From the NCBI GenBank assembly GCA_900323505.1, contig OOIN01000032.1:1-64000 (forward strand): a DNA stretch of 64,000 bases. Reading direction: 5' to 3'. The translations under genes were made by a program, and so were the position numbers. This DNA comes from Ustilago trichophora. Lineage: Eukaryota; Basidiomycota; Ustilaginomycetes; Ustilaginales; Ustilaginaceae. This document shows, piece by piece, positions 33,401 to 44,600 of the stretch (position 1 is the first letter of the stretch; each line of letters opens with the position of its first letter). The notes below the pieces were generated by a model. That model was not told the origin of the DNA. It was given only the letters and a program-made list of their open reading frames with translations, and made no database searches.

Positions 33401-36049
33401 CGAACGAGGCCACAATGTTGCTCCAGTCGCGATCTTGCTGATTTGTCGAACGACCGGCCTCGTCACTATCAAAATGAGAAATCGAGAGGTCGGCGTTCGA
33501 AAGCAAGCGGAAGAGATCATAGCACGAGCCGGCTTTCAGCACTTGCGCAACATTGAGTCTGGTAGCAGCGAGAGACGTGACCTCGTTCTGTCTCAGCAGC
33601 TGAAGAAGACGCATAGCTGCCAGGCTATCCATTCCGAGCTCGAACATATCAGCGGTCATCGAAACTGCACCGGCCTCGAGACGGCATACAGTGTAGACCG
33701 CCTCGACGAGGGCTTGTGCTATGGGGTCGTCCCTGACGCTTGCTTCAGAAGACTCTCTTGATAGCATATCGAATTTTGCCGACGAAGACAGAAGTTGCGA
33801 AACCATATTAGTGAGCCGTTTTCGATCTGCCTTGCCCGATACAGTGACGGGCAAACTTGGCTGCACGATGTACTTCCAGGGTCGCATGTGCGGAGGAAGC
33901 TGCGCATCAGCAATGGCTCTGCAATCGGCTTCCGCTTCATTGCTGCTGGCTGCAGAGGCAAGCACAAGGCAGCACACCAGGCGTTCGCTTCCGAGCGATT
34001 GGCTGTTCGACTTCGCCATTCGCCAAAGAACGCTTGCAACGTTCTGGACCATCTTGCTTGACTGTATCACCGAGTCGACCTGACGAAATAAACGTGTCGT
34101 TTGAAACAACAGTTGGTCAGTCTTTGTTTCCTTTGCTTACATTGCTTGGCAGCATCACTTACCTCTCCTAGTTCGACTCTTCGACCGCTCAACTTCACCT
34201 GTTCGGCATTCATTCGGCCCAAAATCTCGATCATTGGGTGTCCCTCACGATCCCAGACAATTCTTGCGCGATCTCGGGTTCGATATACCCGTCCAAGCTG
34301 AGTTAAGTTCGTGAATGCATCTGCGGTTGCGTCAGGCATGCCGAGGTAGCCCATCCCAACATGTGGACCCCCGATGACGAGTTCGCCCGTCACACCTCTC
34401 GGGACTGGCTCCAGGCAGGGGCTGCTGCTTCCAGTCTCGCATTTGTCGCGTACTATAGCTAGCGAGCAGGAGGGAAGTGGCAAACCAATGATCGATCCAC
34501 GATAGTCGACCGGAAATGGCTGCAAGAGGGTGCAATTCACGCTTGCTTCGGTAGGGCCGTACGCGTTAGCCAACCAAGTTGAACCATCGTTGGATGCAAA
34601 ATTGCGAATCACCGATGGGTTCAAGCTCTCACCCATCGTCCACAGAAATCGCAGTTTGGGGACCCGACTCGGACATAGCAGGGTAGCCACGCTGGGTGTT
34701 GCCATCATGATGTCTGCTTCGCTCAGAGCCACCACATTCTCCAAATCCGACAGGGTCAGTGCTCGAGCTGCTGAGCACAGCGTTCCACCCGTCGAGAGCG
34801 TGACAAAGATCTCCATGACTGAAGGGTCGAAAACGGTAGAGGCAAACTGGAACCATTTGAAAGTTGCTTCTGGTCTTGTGGACGGGGTTTGCAGCAGTGA
34901 CGGATGAAGGTGTGCGGCGTGTGAGGCGATTGAAACGCTTGCAGAGTAGTGGGAGATCTGAACACCTTTTGGCGTACCCGTTGTGCCACTGGTGAAGAGA
35001 ACATAGGCACACTCTTGCAGGTGCTCTTCCAGCAATTCGCTGTGAATGTCAGAAGAGTCATCAGATTGTAAGACGTCACTGACGTTGATCCACTCTACGG
35101 AAGTTGGTACCCAATGAGGCGACTCGGCGCTGTCAGCACCCAACAGTACAAATGCATCGAGCTGACCAATCAGCGAAACGAGCCTAGCGTCAGGTGCATC
35201 CACTGGCAGTGGACAGAATGCGAATCCGGCCATGAGGATGGCAAGATAAGATACGTATAGCTCGAGCGAAGGAGTCAGCAGCATGGGAACCACCACTTGT
35301 CTTTGTTTCTGCTTTGCGCCCTTAGAACACACGATGCGAATCTTGTTCGCGAGTAAGGAGGCTGCCTTTCGAAGCTGGGCATATGTGAGGGTGCTGAAAC
35401 GAGCGGTGCCATCTTCCCTGATTCCCTCGAGAAATTGTACAGCGATTCGATCTGGGGTGTGTCGCGCCTGGTCGAGGAAGGATTCGTGAAGTCTTGTATC
35501 TTCGGTGACCTTGGTCTTCGGGCTAGGATTGAGGATGGACAAGGTCATGGGTTCTTCAAGTAGCTCAGAATCCAGGATTCGGCGGCAGAAGTAAGCACAG
35601 ATTCCCTGAGCAGCCTCTCGTGGCACTGGACTGGCAAAGTCAAGCAGCACTTGGACGTCACCAGCTTCCTTGACAGCAACGGTGAGATCGTCAGTCTCAG
35701 CTCCTGCTTCGACTTTAGGGGGATCGCCAAAGCAGAACACGATTCCTGACGGCAAAACTGCATCTACTTGCTGCATGCCTTGTTCTGAGGCAATGAAAAG
35801 ACCTTGCTCGCCGAGTTGAAGCTTGAATCGAGCTTCATCGGGATCACATCCAACTAGCTGGGCGACGAAAGAGGCTAGCGAGGAAAGGAATTGCCGCTGA
35901 GCTTCAGCGTTGTTGAACTTCTTGAAGTAGTCTTCATGCTTCTTAACCGTGAATTGGAAGCTCCTCTCTCCACCCAAAGCGTCTACAAGGACAGCTTTCG
36001 AGTAAGGATGTAGCATAGGAAGGCGGCTGAAAACTGTCGAAGCGGCCAT
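21477..36049 (-). CDS. fer3: Ferrichrome A non-ribosomal peptide synthetase
   Basis: Exon 1 is 36049-34163 (629 codons). An 83-nt intron (GTAAGT...CTGAC...GTCAG) leads in phase to exon 2, 34079-21477, giving 4,829 residues. Domain order read from core motifs: A1 (FTSGTTGTPKG ~350, VELGE 629), T1 (LGMDS ~780), C1 (HAIFDG ~1017), A2 (TSGTTGAPKG ~1515), T2 (VGLDS ~1953), C2 (HHALYDG ~2193), A3 (TSGSTGKPKG ~2721), T3 (LGIDS ~3156), C3 (HHALYDG ~3368), T4 (IGLDS ~3716), C4 (HHSLYDG ~3916), T5 (LGIDS ~4292), C5 (HHTSYDA ~4511). This (A-T-C)3-(T-C)2 order is that of fungal ferrichrome synthetases, which join three acylated hydroxyornithines with Gly/Ser and cyclise them. Ferrichrome A itself is inferred from the neighbouring fer4 and fer5. 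There is no Te domain; the terminal C domain is expected to release the product. Confidence 0.95.
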
Positions 36050-36251
36050 CTTTGGAAAGCGAATTCACAAAGTAGAATGGATCGAATGTGGTTCTTGAGG
36101 TTGAGATGGTGCAACGACAACCTTCTTTCTTTTGAGAGATGATGACTTTGTTTGAAAGTGATCCGACGATGGTTTGCTTGCAGATGAGCAAGGTTTTGAT
36201 GTAGCGTTGGATCCGATTCAGAAGAACTAGGGTCTGCTAATGCCTTTTTTT

Positions 36252-36262
36252 TATCAGATAAA
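36252..36262 (+). promoter_or_regulatory. Overlapping double GATA motif
   Basis: TTATCAGATAA holds ATCAGATAA on the plus strand and ATCTGATAA on the minus strand in 11 bp, about 200 bp upstream of the fer3 ATG. Confidence 0.65.
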
Positions 36263-36621
36263 GGCGGAATTCCAAAATTTTCAGCTTAGCCCGGTTCCAA
36301 CCCTAGCCTTCTTTGCGCCCAAAGTAGATTGTATGCTCAAAGTATGTATCTCGTTGCAACCTCCCAGCATACAGCCCGAGCGAAAGTTGCCAGCTCTACA
36401 GAGTGATTCTGCTGATCTACCCACTCGGAGCCGCAGATACAAGCCAGCATTTCACCTCATTGGTCCGGGACACTTCGGAAGAAGGAGTAGCATCTGTCGA
36501 AGACTCATGCATCAAGGATGCTGTGATCGGTATCTTCAGCCCAGCCGACGAATACTGGAGTTTGCGTCATTGGCTTACAAGAAGTCTTGCTTGCACAGTT
36601 CGGTCTGTGTTCTGCGACATG

Positions 36622-36630
36622 ATCTGATAA
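36622..36630 (+). promoter_or_regulatory. Urbs1/SreA-type GATA motif
   Basis: ATCTGATAA in the divergent fer3/fer4 region, about 575 bp from fer3 and 1.16 kb from fer4. Confidence 0.6.
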
Positions 36631-37792
36631 CTAAGACGAATCTCTCGGGCCACTTTACGGCCACTTTACCGAAGTGCCGTGAAACAGCGACAAGCCTCTT
36701 AGCGTACAGACTGCCTTCCCATTCTTGAACGACCCAGGGTCTTTGCGACTTGCGGCACATTGTCACGGTTCGACTGTGCATAGCTTTGCTTCCCCCCACG
36801 CCGAAAGGAACAAGATGCCACTTTTTTAATACTGTAGTATTCTTATTTTTAATTTTTAATTTTTTTAATTTTTATCTTTTATTTTCGTTATTCTCAATAT
36901 ACAGTAGATTTTCTGGATACAGGGAAAGGTGTGGACCCGGAATCGCCAAGTGTAACTTTTACTAGTGCATATGCTCGGCCATCAGCTTTTCCGCCTTCAA
37001 GGCATTACGGAAGACTGCGACGTATCATCGCAGCCAGGTCAAAATCTGATCCAACGAAGCAGCTCGGCCCGGCAAAATCTCGCTGCCCGAAGACATTACG
37101 GCACCGTTCAAACGTAAGCTTCGAGTCATGCAGATTCGGATATCGATGGAGCAGGTTCAAGCAGGATGAATGAGTCTTTCTTGTCTTCCTGCCGAGTCCA
37201 AGCACAAAGCATGTTTCAGTTTGGGTGACATCAGTCCCGTAGGTGGACAGCCCAAAACCCTTTCTCCGTCAAAACCGCTATGCGCGCGATCGCATGGTCC
37301 AAGAAAGTATTCCCACGGTGTACAAGGTTTGTGAATCTGGTGTTTGGCTACAAGGTGCTGGCCTAGCTCGGCAAGCACATTGTCTACATGCAGCAGGTAC
37401 GGCTCTCGCTTGCTGTGGTTCAGGCGGTCCCTGTGGTGCGTGAAACCGAAGATCGGTCTGGCAAGACGTGCTTCAAAGCGACCATTTCTTGCTATGAACC
37501 CTCAAACTCGATGCTCCTCTTCCCAAGCTACTCAGCAACATACACCCTTCCGACGTGCAAGGACGCTTCCTGCTTCTTCCGTGGATTCTCTGAGCAATGA
37601 TCTGCTCAGGAATTCTATGAAAGCGCTCTAATGGCGTCACGGTCCAGCTACCTAGAGTGTTGATGCAAGTGTGTGCTACCCGCAGTAAGAGCATAAGACT
37701 ATCAGCAAGCCCCAAATTGAGTCCTCCCACCTACTGATCACAGTAGACGTCTCTACTATCGCCTTCAAACACTCTTCAACTCTACGAACACC

Positions 37793-38690
37793 ATGACAGC
37801 CTCACCACTGGCTTTCTTGACGCCGGATCCATCTTCGGAACTGGCAGGAGTCTACCACCTCATCTTGAACCGTCCCAATGCGCACAATGCCATAAGTCGA
37901 GCCTTGCTCCAAGAAGTCTTAGGCTGCCTTGGAGAACTGCTTCGCAAGATCTCGAATCCCAGCGCGGCAGAGCCGTTACCGCGCGTTCTCATCCTTCGCG
38001 CCAACGGACCGACGTTCTGTGCAGGCGCCGACCTTAAAGAGCGAAGGGGGATGTCAGAGACCGAGGTGGTTGGATTTCTTCGTGACTTGAGGCAGATGCT
38101 TGATCAGGTGGAGAAGTTACCCATTCCAACTGTCGCGGCAATGGATGGACCTGCTCTAGGTGGTGGGCTGGAGCTAGCTTTGGCATGCGACTTTCGTATT
38201 GCAGGTGAGTCTGTAAAGTGTGGACGAGCACGATTAGCACACGACTAACGGCTCTCTTCCTTGGTGATGATCAACAGCCGAGTCGGTTGGAAAAATCGGT
38301 TTCCCCGAAGTCAAGCTCGGCATCATACCCGGCGCAGGTGGAACACAAAGGGCTCCTCGAATCATCGGCATGCAACGAGCGAAAGAGCTCATCTACACCG
38401 GCATCCAGCTCAACGCAACACAAGCCAAAGAGCTCGGCCTGATCGACCATGTTTCTCCGGGTTCGTCTTGTCTGAAATTATGTCAAGAGCTAGCACAGCA
38501 AATGATCCCGTCAGCACCCCTCGCGCTTCGAGCTGCAAAGATGGCTATCAGTATGGGTGCCAATGTGGAGCTCGCGCGTGGACTCGACTTCGAATGGGCG
38601 TGCTACGAGCCCTTGCTCGACACAAATGACAGAAGAGAAGCATTGGATGCTTTTCAGCAAAAACGCAAGCCTGTTTTTATGGGAAAGTAG
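37793..38690 (+). CDS. fer4: Enoyl-CoA hydratase/isomerase of ferrichrome A synthesis
   Basis: Exons 37793-38204 and 38278-38690 (intron GTGAGT...CTAAC...CAACAG) encode 274 residues. Crotonase signatures: GADLKER (oxyanion hole), GPALGGGLELALACDFRIA across the splice site, then GFPEVKLGIIPGAGGTQR. The glutamates of EVKLG and the IPGAGGTQR loop are those of active hydratases such as AUH. In U. maydis, Fer4 converts HMG-CoA to methylglutaconyl-CoA, the acyl donor for ferrichrome A. There is no obvious PTS1 at the C terminus (FMGK). It is divergent from fer3 and convergent with fer5, with only about 180 bp to the fer5 stop. Confidence 0.93.
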
Positions 38691-38874
38691 CTTCAACTCT
38701 TACTCGCAATCAAGCTATACGTAGCTATTCAGCAACGGCTTTTTTCTGCCCTGGCCAAACAAGAATCGATCTTTGTGGACTTTGAGAAGTGGACTGCGTG
38801 TCTTCGACGATTCCAGAGAGATCTAGATTTACAAACATGTTCCTACACTGGATTTTACATGAATATCCTTAGTC

Positions 38875-40396
38875 TCACTCGAGAATTCCTTCCTCAAGGA
38901 AGCGGTCACGGCGCAATACGAACTGTTCATTGATGACCAGAAAGTAGAGTCAGTAAACATCAAGTAATTCAGAGCAGCAGGGTCAATGGCAACTTACAAA
39001 CACAGCGCGCTTATGGGGTAGTTCGACTTCCTTCCTGATCTCCTGCGGTAGGAATGTGGCAAGCAGAGGGATGATGTCGAGATCATATCGTGGCTCGCCA
39101 ACCACCACATCGGTACGAGGATCGCGAAGGAAGCAAGCATGCTTGAGAGATACCATGCAAGCTGTGAACCGATGTTTGCCCCGGAACTGCTCTTCTCCGA
39201 TGAGCAGATGTGTGCCTGTATAAAATCAAGCATGTGAATGATTCTGTTTAGCAAAAGTCTCTGGACTGAGAAAAGAAAAAGAACTAAGAAACAATGCCGA
39301 TACATACCCTGATCGTAATCACCTAGACCACCAACAAAGGCAGCCATGCCATCCTCTTTGCTCCAAACCATCTCGCCATATCCAGCTGGGACACCGTCCC
39401 AAAGCACCAAGACACCCATGGCGTGTGGGTCTGCATTCTTCTCTCGAATGTACTTGAGGTGTTTTTCATCGGGTCCCCTTTCGCGCCAACCGTGATTAAC
39501 CCGGTCACTATTCTGCCACCTGCTGTAAGCCTCAAAATGCTGTGGGTTTGTCGCGTCGATATGAACAAGCTCGAGATGTTGGGAGCAAGAAAAGATGTAA
39601 CGTGAGTAGACCACGGAGCCAGGTGCGGGCTTGGGGGGACGCAGCGGATGTGTGGCGAGCACGGGAGGAGAAGTGCTCTGAGTGAAGGCGAGAATGTGAG
39701 GGAAAGCTCCGCGAGCAGGGACGGGCGTTTGCAGCCAGTGAAGATCGGAAGGTGCACCAGCTCCTTGCCAAAAAGCATTGCGGTCGAGCAAAAGTAGGTC
39801 GGTCTCGGTCGGTGAAGCAAAACTAAGACCTGTCTGGATTAAGTAGGATCGTTGATTGTTTGCCACTTGACCTTCAAGGCGGATGGCAAGACGATCAGAG
39901 CGCTTGTGGCGAATCCAGACTGGGGGAGAGTGAAGTCAATGTCAGCAGATGAAGCTCGAAGTATGTCTTTACCTCTGCGGAGTGACTTACAGGCATAAAC
40001 AGCAGCCCAGATCGCTCGATGGGGATCGAATGCGCAATCGAGCAGCTCGAAAGACCAAGCATGCTGATAGGTCGCTCGATCCTCATTGACCACACCGTGC
40101 AAGCTCGTCTTCGCAAGGCGATTCAGCTTGATCCACCTTGCAACAGAGGCAAAGTCGAGCCTGCCAGCCTCTGCCAAGGAAACGTTGATACAAGTCTCAG
40201 CTGCATCTAGAGCTTCCTCGTCCGAGACAGCATCAACATGTACTTGCACCTTGGCACGAGCTTCGCGACCAGGCAAGGTGAAAACGTGTTCTCCTCTTGC
40301 GAGAAAGACCTTTTCCTCTTTCCGTGGATTGAAGGTGGCACGCAGTCCCGGTTGACGCGGGGCTGGGCTGGCGTTGACGATGGTTGCGGAAGTCAT
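38875..40396 (-). CDS. fer5: N5-hydroxyornithine acyltransferase (SidF/IucB-like)
   Basis: Four exons, 40396-39991, 39919-39308, 39215-38998 and 38922-38875, give 427 residues with all phases matching. The start is the first ATG (MTSATIVN). The C-terminal half is a GNAT fold of the IucB/SidF type: DATNPQHFEAYSRWQNSDRV, GVLVLWDGVPAGYGEMVW, THLLIGEEQFRGKHRF, SLKHACFLRDPRTDVVVGEPR, and finally VLRRDRFLEEG. It would transfer methylglutaconyl from CoA to N5-hydroxyornithine, giving the hydroxamate loaded by Fer3, as known for U. maydis Fer5. The last exon is only 48 nt. It diverges from fer6 across a 1.25-kb region rich in GATA motifs. Confidence 0.92.
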
Positions 40397-41010
40397 TGTG
40401 ATGAGCACAGAGCTATGATAGCGTGGAGCAATAGCGGATGGCTTTGCAATGTCGGACCTTTTCTATTTGCACGAAAATTGAAAATCTTGGAGCAGTTTGG
40501 GTTCCGCACCGTTTTCACAATGCTCCACGATGAGGCCGATGTCGTGTCCAGGCGAGGGCACTGCGGTGCAGTATTCAAAGGTCTGACTGCGAGTGGATTG
40601 AGTTGGTCGCATCACAGTGGCCTTCTGGTCACTAATGATACAGCGTCAATGTAGACATGATCGATTAGTTTTGGAAAAGCGAGACCGAGTCGCAAATTTG
40701 CCTCAATGACTCATTCGCACAAAGCACAGGGCACGGCAAAGCAGAACACGGAAGGCAAGCAGAGACTCGCTTTGCGGTGGTAGAGGACAGAAACCTTACC
40801 TTTGCTCGCAATGTTCTCAGGGAGTTCTGGCGACAATCGACAAACTTGCTTGCGTCGGAGTACCTCTTAGCGGAAGAAGCGGGTCAAAGCCCACACTCAG
40901 CGACAGGAACGGGAGGGAATGCACAGGTGGGTGGGGGGGAAAGAGGCGTGAGACCGCATCGTTGGCTGCAGTAATTAGGTGCAAGACGGAATGGGCCGGA
41001 ATGCAAACGT

Positions 41011-41027
41011 GCCAATCAGATAAGGCC
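41011..41027 (+). promoter_or_regulatory. Composite CCAAT-GATA element
   Basis: GCCAATCAGATAAGGCC, identical over 17 bp to the element at 19873-19889 in front of the ferric reductase gene. Confidence 0.68.
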
Positions 41028-41101
41028 AACAAGTACAAATGTCGTGGCATGTCCAGCAGAGTAGAGAAGAGTAGTGTAGAGTGGGACATCAGTGGAAAGA
41101 G

Positions 41102-41126
41102 TAATCTGATTGGCACAATCTGATAA
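41102..41126 (-). promoter_or_regulatory. CCAAT-GATA half element plus GATA motif
   Basis: On the minus strand GCCAATCAGATTA (41114-41102) repeats the composite with an imperfect GATA. ATCTGATAA lies at 41118-41126 on the plus strand. Confidence 0.6.
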
Positions 41127-41651
41127 TTTAAGCGCGGAACCCCTTGGCAAACGCGCTAATGTACAGCTCAGCGCTTAGCCGAGACATCCGAATTTTTTTC
41201 GGGTTGACGTCGACAATTTATCACAGAATAGAAAACATGGGTGTATGCTCAACATGGGCAGCAGGGCATGCAGCTGCTTGATCCATTCCCGAAATCTGCT
41301 AGCCTTCTTGATCTCTGATGCGGCTGCAGCAGTGAGAAGGTTCTATACGCACCTTCTCTGGCAGACGCTTGATCCTTTTGACACCCTGTCTTCCTGTATT
41401 CCTCGACGAGCCCGTCACCTGTTCCCTCTCCCTCGTCTAACGAACAAGTCGAACTGATCGACAGAGAGCGTCAAGCTTTGGTTGCCGTGACACTTGGATT
41501 CGGTCGACTTGACAAAACATTTTTCGATCGAAAAGTCTCTTCCTCTTGACCTTCAATCACACCCGACTCGTTTCGCTCACTACTTCTTGACGCTCCACCA
41601 CCATTTCTTCGCATTTGACTTTTAGCAGTCGTTTCAGCCTCGGTAACGACG

Positions 41652-44600
41652 ATGATCACCGTCAGCGAGAAACAAACGCCGCCGCTGTCGGTCTCTCAAG
41701 ACGACCCAGAGAAGGCTCAACAGCTTCAGCCGACAGTACAGCCATGGGAGCCACGAACATGGTGGAAAAAAGTCCCGTTCTTGAGCACACGGGTGCGGCC
41801 AATCATCTCAGCTTTGGATCCTGATCATCCCAACGCAAAGATGACCCCGGAAGCAAGCGCCAGCTGGTTCTCCATCTGTTGGTTTGCATGGATAGATCCT
41901 GTCCTCACCGCTGGCTACACAAGGCCCATGGAGAAAGACGATCTCTATCTTCTTCCGCCTGATCGCTGCTCGGACAAACTCGGCGCTCAACTCATGGCTG
42001 CACTGGAAAAAAGGCAACAGCAGCGCCGAGACTCGATCCTTGCGGATCCTCACAGAAAAGACAAGCCCGCTAAGATCCCACCTCTCATGTGGGCCATGAA
42101 CGATCTCGTCTTCCGCTACTTTTGGTTTGGAGGTCTGCTCAAGCTTCTAGCCGATGTCGGCACCATCACCAGCCCACTCCTTCTCCGAGCGCTCATCACA
42201 TTCGGCAGAAAATCTTACAACCTTCGCAACAACCGCGATCAAGCTCCCCACCTCGGAGAAGGCGTAGGTCTCGCCATCGGTCTATTCCTGGTTCAGGCGC
42301 TGTGCGTTTTCCTCAACGTACACGCCTTCAATCGCGGCTTTGGCACAGGCATTATTCTTCGTGGTGCTCTTATTCAAGCCATCTTCGAGCGCGGTATGAA
42401 TCTCTCAACGCGAGCAAGGACAGCTGGCGGTCTAGGAGTCAGCAAATTGGTGACGCTCATCAGTGCCGATGCAACACGCATCGACTATGCAGGTCAGTTT
42501 TTCCATATGGCTTGGACAAGTGCTATCCAGATCATCATCTGCGTTGCGCTTCTCATATGGAGTTTGTCGTACAGTGCACTACCTGGCATTGCTGTTCTGG
42601 TGCTCATGAGTCCCGTTCAGACCGCCATCACGAAGCGGCTTTTTGCGCTGCGGAAGAAGAGCATGGTGTGGACGGATAAGCGCAACAAAGCGGTCAACGA
42701 AGTGGTCGGGGGGATCCGCGTCGTCAAGCAGTTTGCGTGGGAACAGCCCTACTCGCAACGCATCGCTGAGTTGCGAGCAAAGGAAATGTCGTTTCATCGT
42801 GTTCGACTCTACTTGCGCTCTCTCAATCTTGCACTGGCTTTTGCCACGCCGACGATTGCAACCGTTCTCAGCTTCATCACGTACGCGTTGGTAGGCAACG
42901 AACTCGATGCTGCCGTTCTGTTCTCATCGCTTTCCTTCTTCACCTTGCTTCGCACTCCACTTCAATTCCTGCCCATCGCCTGGAATGCCGTGGTGGACGC
43001 CAAGAATGCTGCTGATCGTATTGAAAAGGTCTTTGACGCCGAAACCCAACAGGATCAGATCGTTCGCGATCCCACTGCAGAAAATGCGATTCAGATGCAA
43101 GAAGCAAGCTTCACCTGGGAAACCACTCCATCCGAGACTGCCACAGAGTCTGTTGCCACACTCGATCAACTTAATCTTTCCATACCGCGCGGAACACTGT
43201 GTGCCGTTGTTGGCGGTGTTGGCAGCGGCAAAAGCTCTCTCATTTCAGCGCTAGCCGGCGAAATGCGACAAACATCTGGCAAAGTCATCCTCTCCTCCTC
43301 CACCGCCGTCTGTGCCCAAACCGCATGGATCCAGAGCACCACTATCCGCAACAACATTATTTTTGGCAATATCTTCGATGCCAAACGGTACCACTTCGTT
43401 CTGCAAAAATGCTGCCTGCTTCCCGATCTGGCTACACTGCCGGAGGGAGACCAGACAATTGTTGGCGAAAAAGGTGTTTCCCTTTCCGGTGGTCAAAAGC
43501 AAAGGATCAATATCGCAAGGGCTCTTTACCACAACAGCGAGATTGTATTGCTTGACGACTGCCTCTCGGCGCTTGATGCAAGGGTCGGTGCGGATGTTTT
43601 CCGCAATGTCATCGCGGGAGCTGCTATGAAGGGAAAGACACGGCTGCTGGTTACGCACTCGCTCGATGTCTTGAGATCGTGTGAATGGATCGTATTGATG
43701 GATGGTGGTCGGATTATCGAACAAGGCACGTACAATCAGCTGGTGGAAGGTAAAGGCCGGGTCGCCGAGCTCCTGTTGAAGCACACCAAGGAGCATATCC
43801 AGCAAGATCAGGATAGCGAGAATGGCGAGAAGCCAAAGGGTGAGATCGAAGACAAGGCCGAATCTCTCGTTGAAAGCGATTCGAAAAGCACAACCACCAC
43901 TACTACAGTCGGCGACAGAGCCAAGCCCAGCTTGCTGCCCGATCGACCTGGATCTCAAGGAAAGGTTGCAAAACCGGCTCCCCGCAAAGATCTGATGCAA
44001 GCAGAAGAACGATTCAGCGGCTCAGTCTCACGTTCTACCTATCTCTCCTATCTCAACGCGGCACCCCTTTCACTCCTACTTCCACTCTTTGTCGTCGCAG
44101 TGTTAGTATTCCAGGGCTCGACAATTATGTCACCCGTCTGGTTGTTGTGGTGGCAGAATCACACCTTCTCACTGCCTCAAGGCGTGTACATGGGCGTCTA
44201 TGCAGTCTTTGGTATCACCCAGTCTCTCGGCCTGCTCAGCATGGGAATAATCTTCTCCACATTCACCATCAAGTCGGCCACCAACCTTCATCATCGTGCA
44301 TTGCAGCGAGTGCTTCATGCACCATTCTCGTTCTTCGACACCACCCCCCAAGGTCGGATCACACATCGATTCAGCAAAGACATGGACACACTGGATAACA
44401 TTATCGGCGAAGCGATGCGAACACTCATCGGGACAGTGGTTCAGGTTGTGGGCTCTATCGTGTTGATCGCGATCTTGACGCCGTACTTTTTGATTCCTGT
44501 GGCAGTTATTTTGGTGCTGTATTTCTGGATCGCCGCTTACTATCGTTCGACAGCACGAGAGTTGCGCAGAATCGATGCCGCGCTGCGGTCCAACATGCAC

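Larger units (their letters stand above)
36050..37792. other. Bidirectional fer3/fer4 promoter region
   Basis: No convincing gene in 1.7 kb. It contains GATA motifs at 36252-36262 and 36622-36630 and a very T/A-rich stretch at about 36824-36905. fer3 and fer4 diverge from here, so co-regulation from shared sites is likely. Confidence 0.65.
40397..41651. other. Bidirectional fer5/fer6 promoter region
   Basis: No gene is seen. Three iron-type GATA motifs cluster within 41011-41126, two of them attached to CCAAT boxes. The last 200 bp before fer6 are C/T-rich, as in many fungal leaders. Confidence 0.65.

Noticed and set aside
33063..33761. 232-codon plus-strand frame and many others within 21.5-36 kb
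   Set aside because: Antisense to the NRPS, no domain motifs; long shadow frames are expected opposite a 14-kb coding region.
42089..42679. 196-codon plus-strand frame
   Set aside because: Alternative frame within the ABC transporter; no motif.
43251..44000. 249-codon minus-strand frame
   Set aside because: Opposite the first nucleotide-binding domain of the ABC transporter; no independent support.
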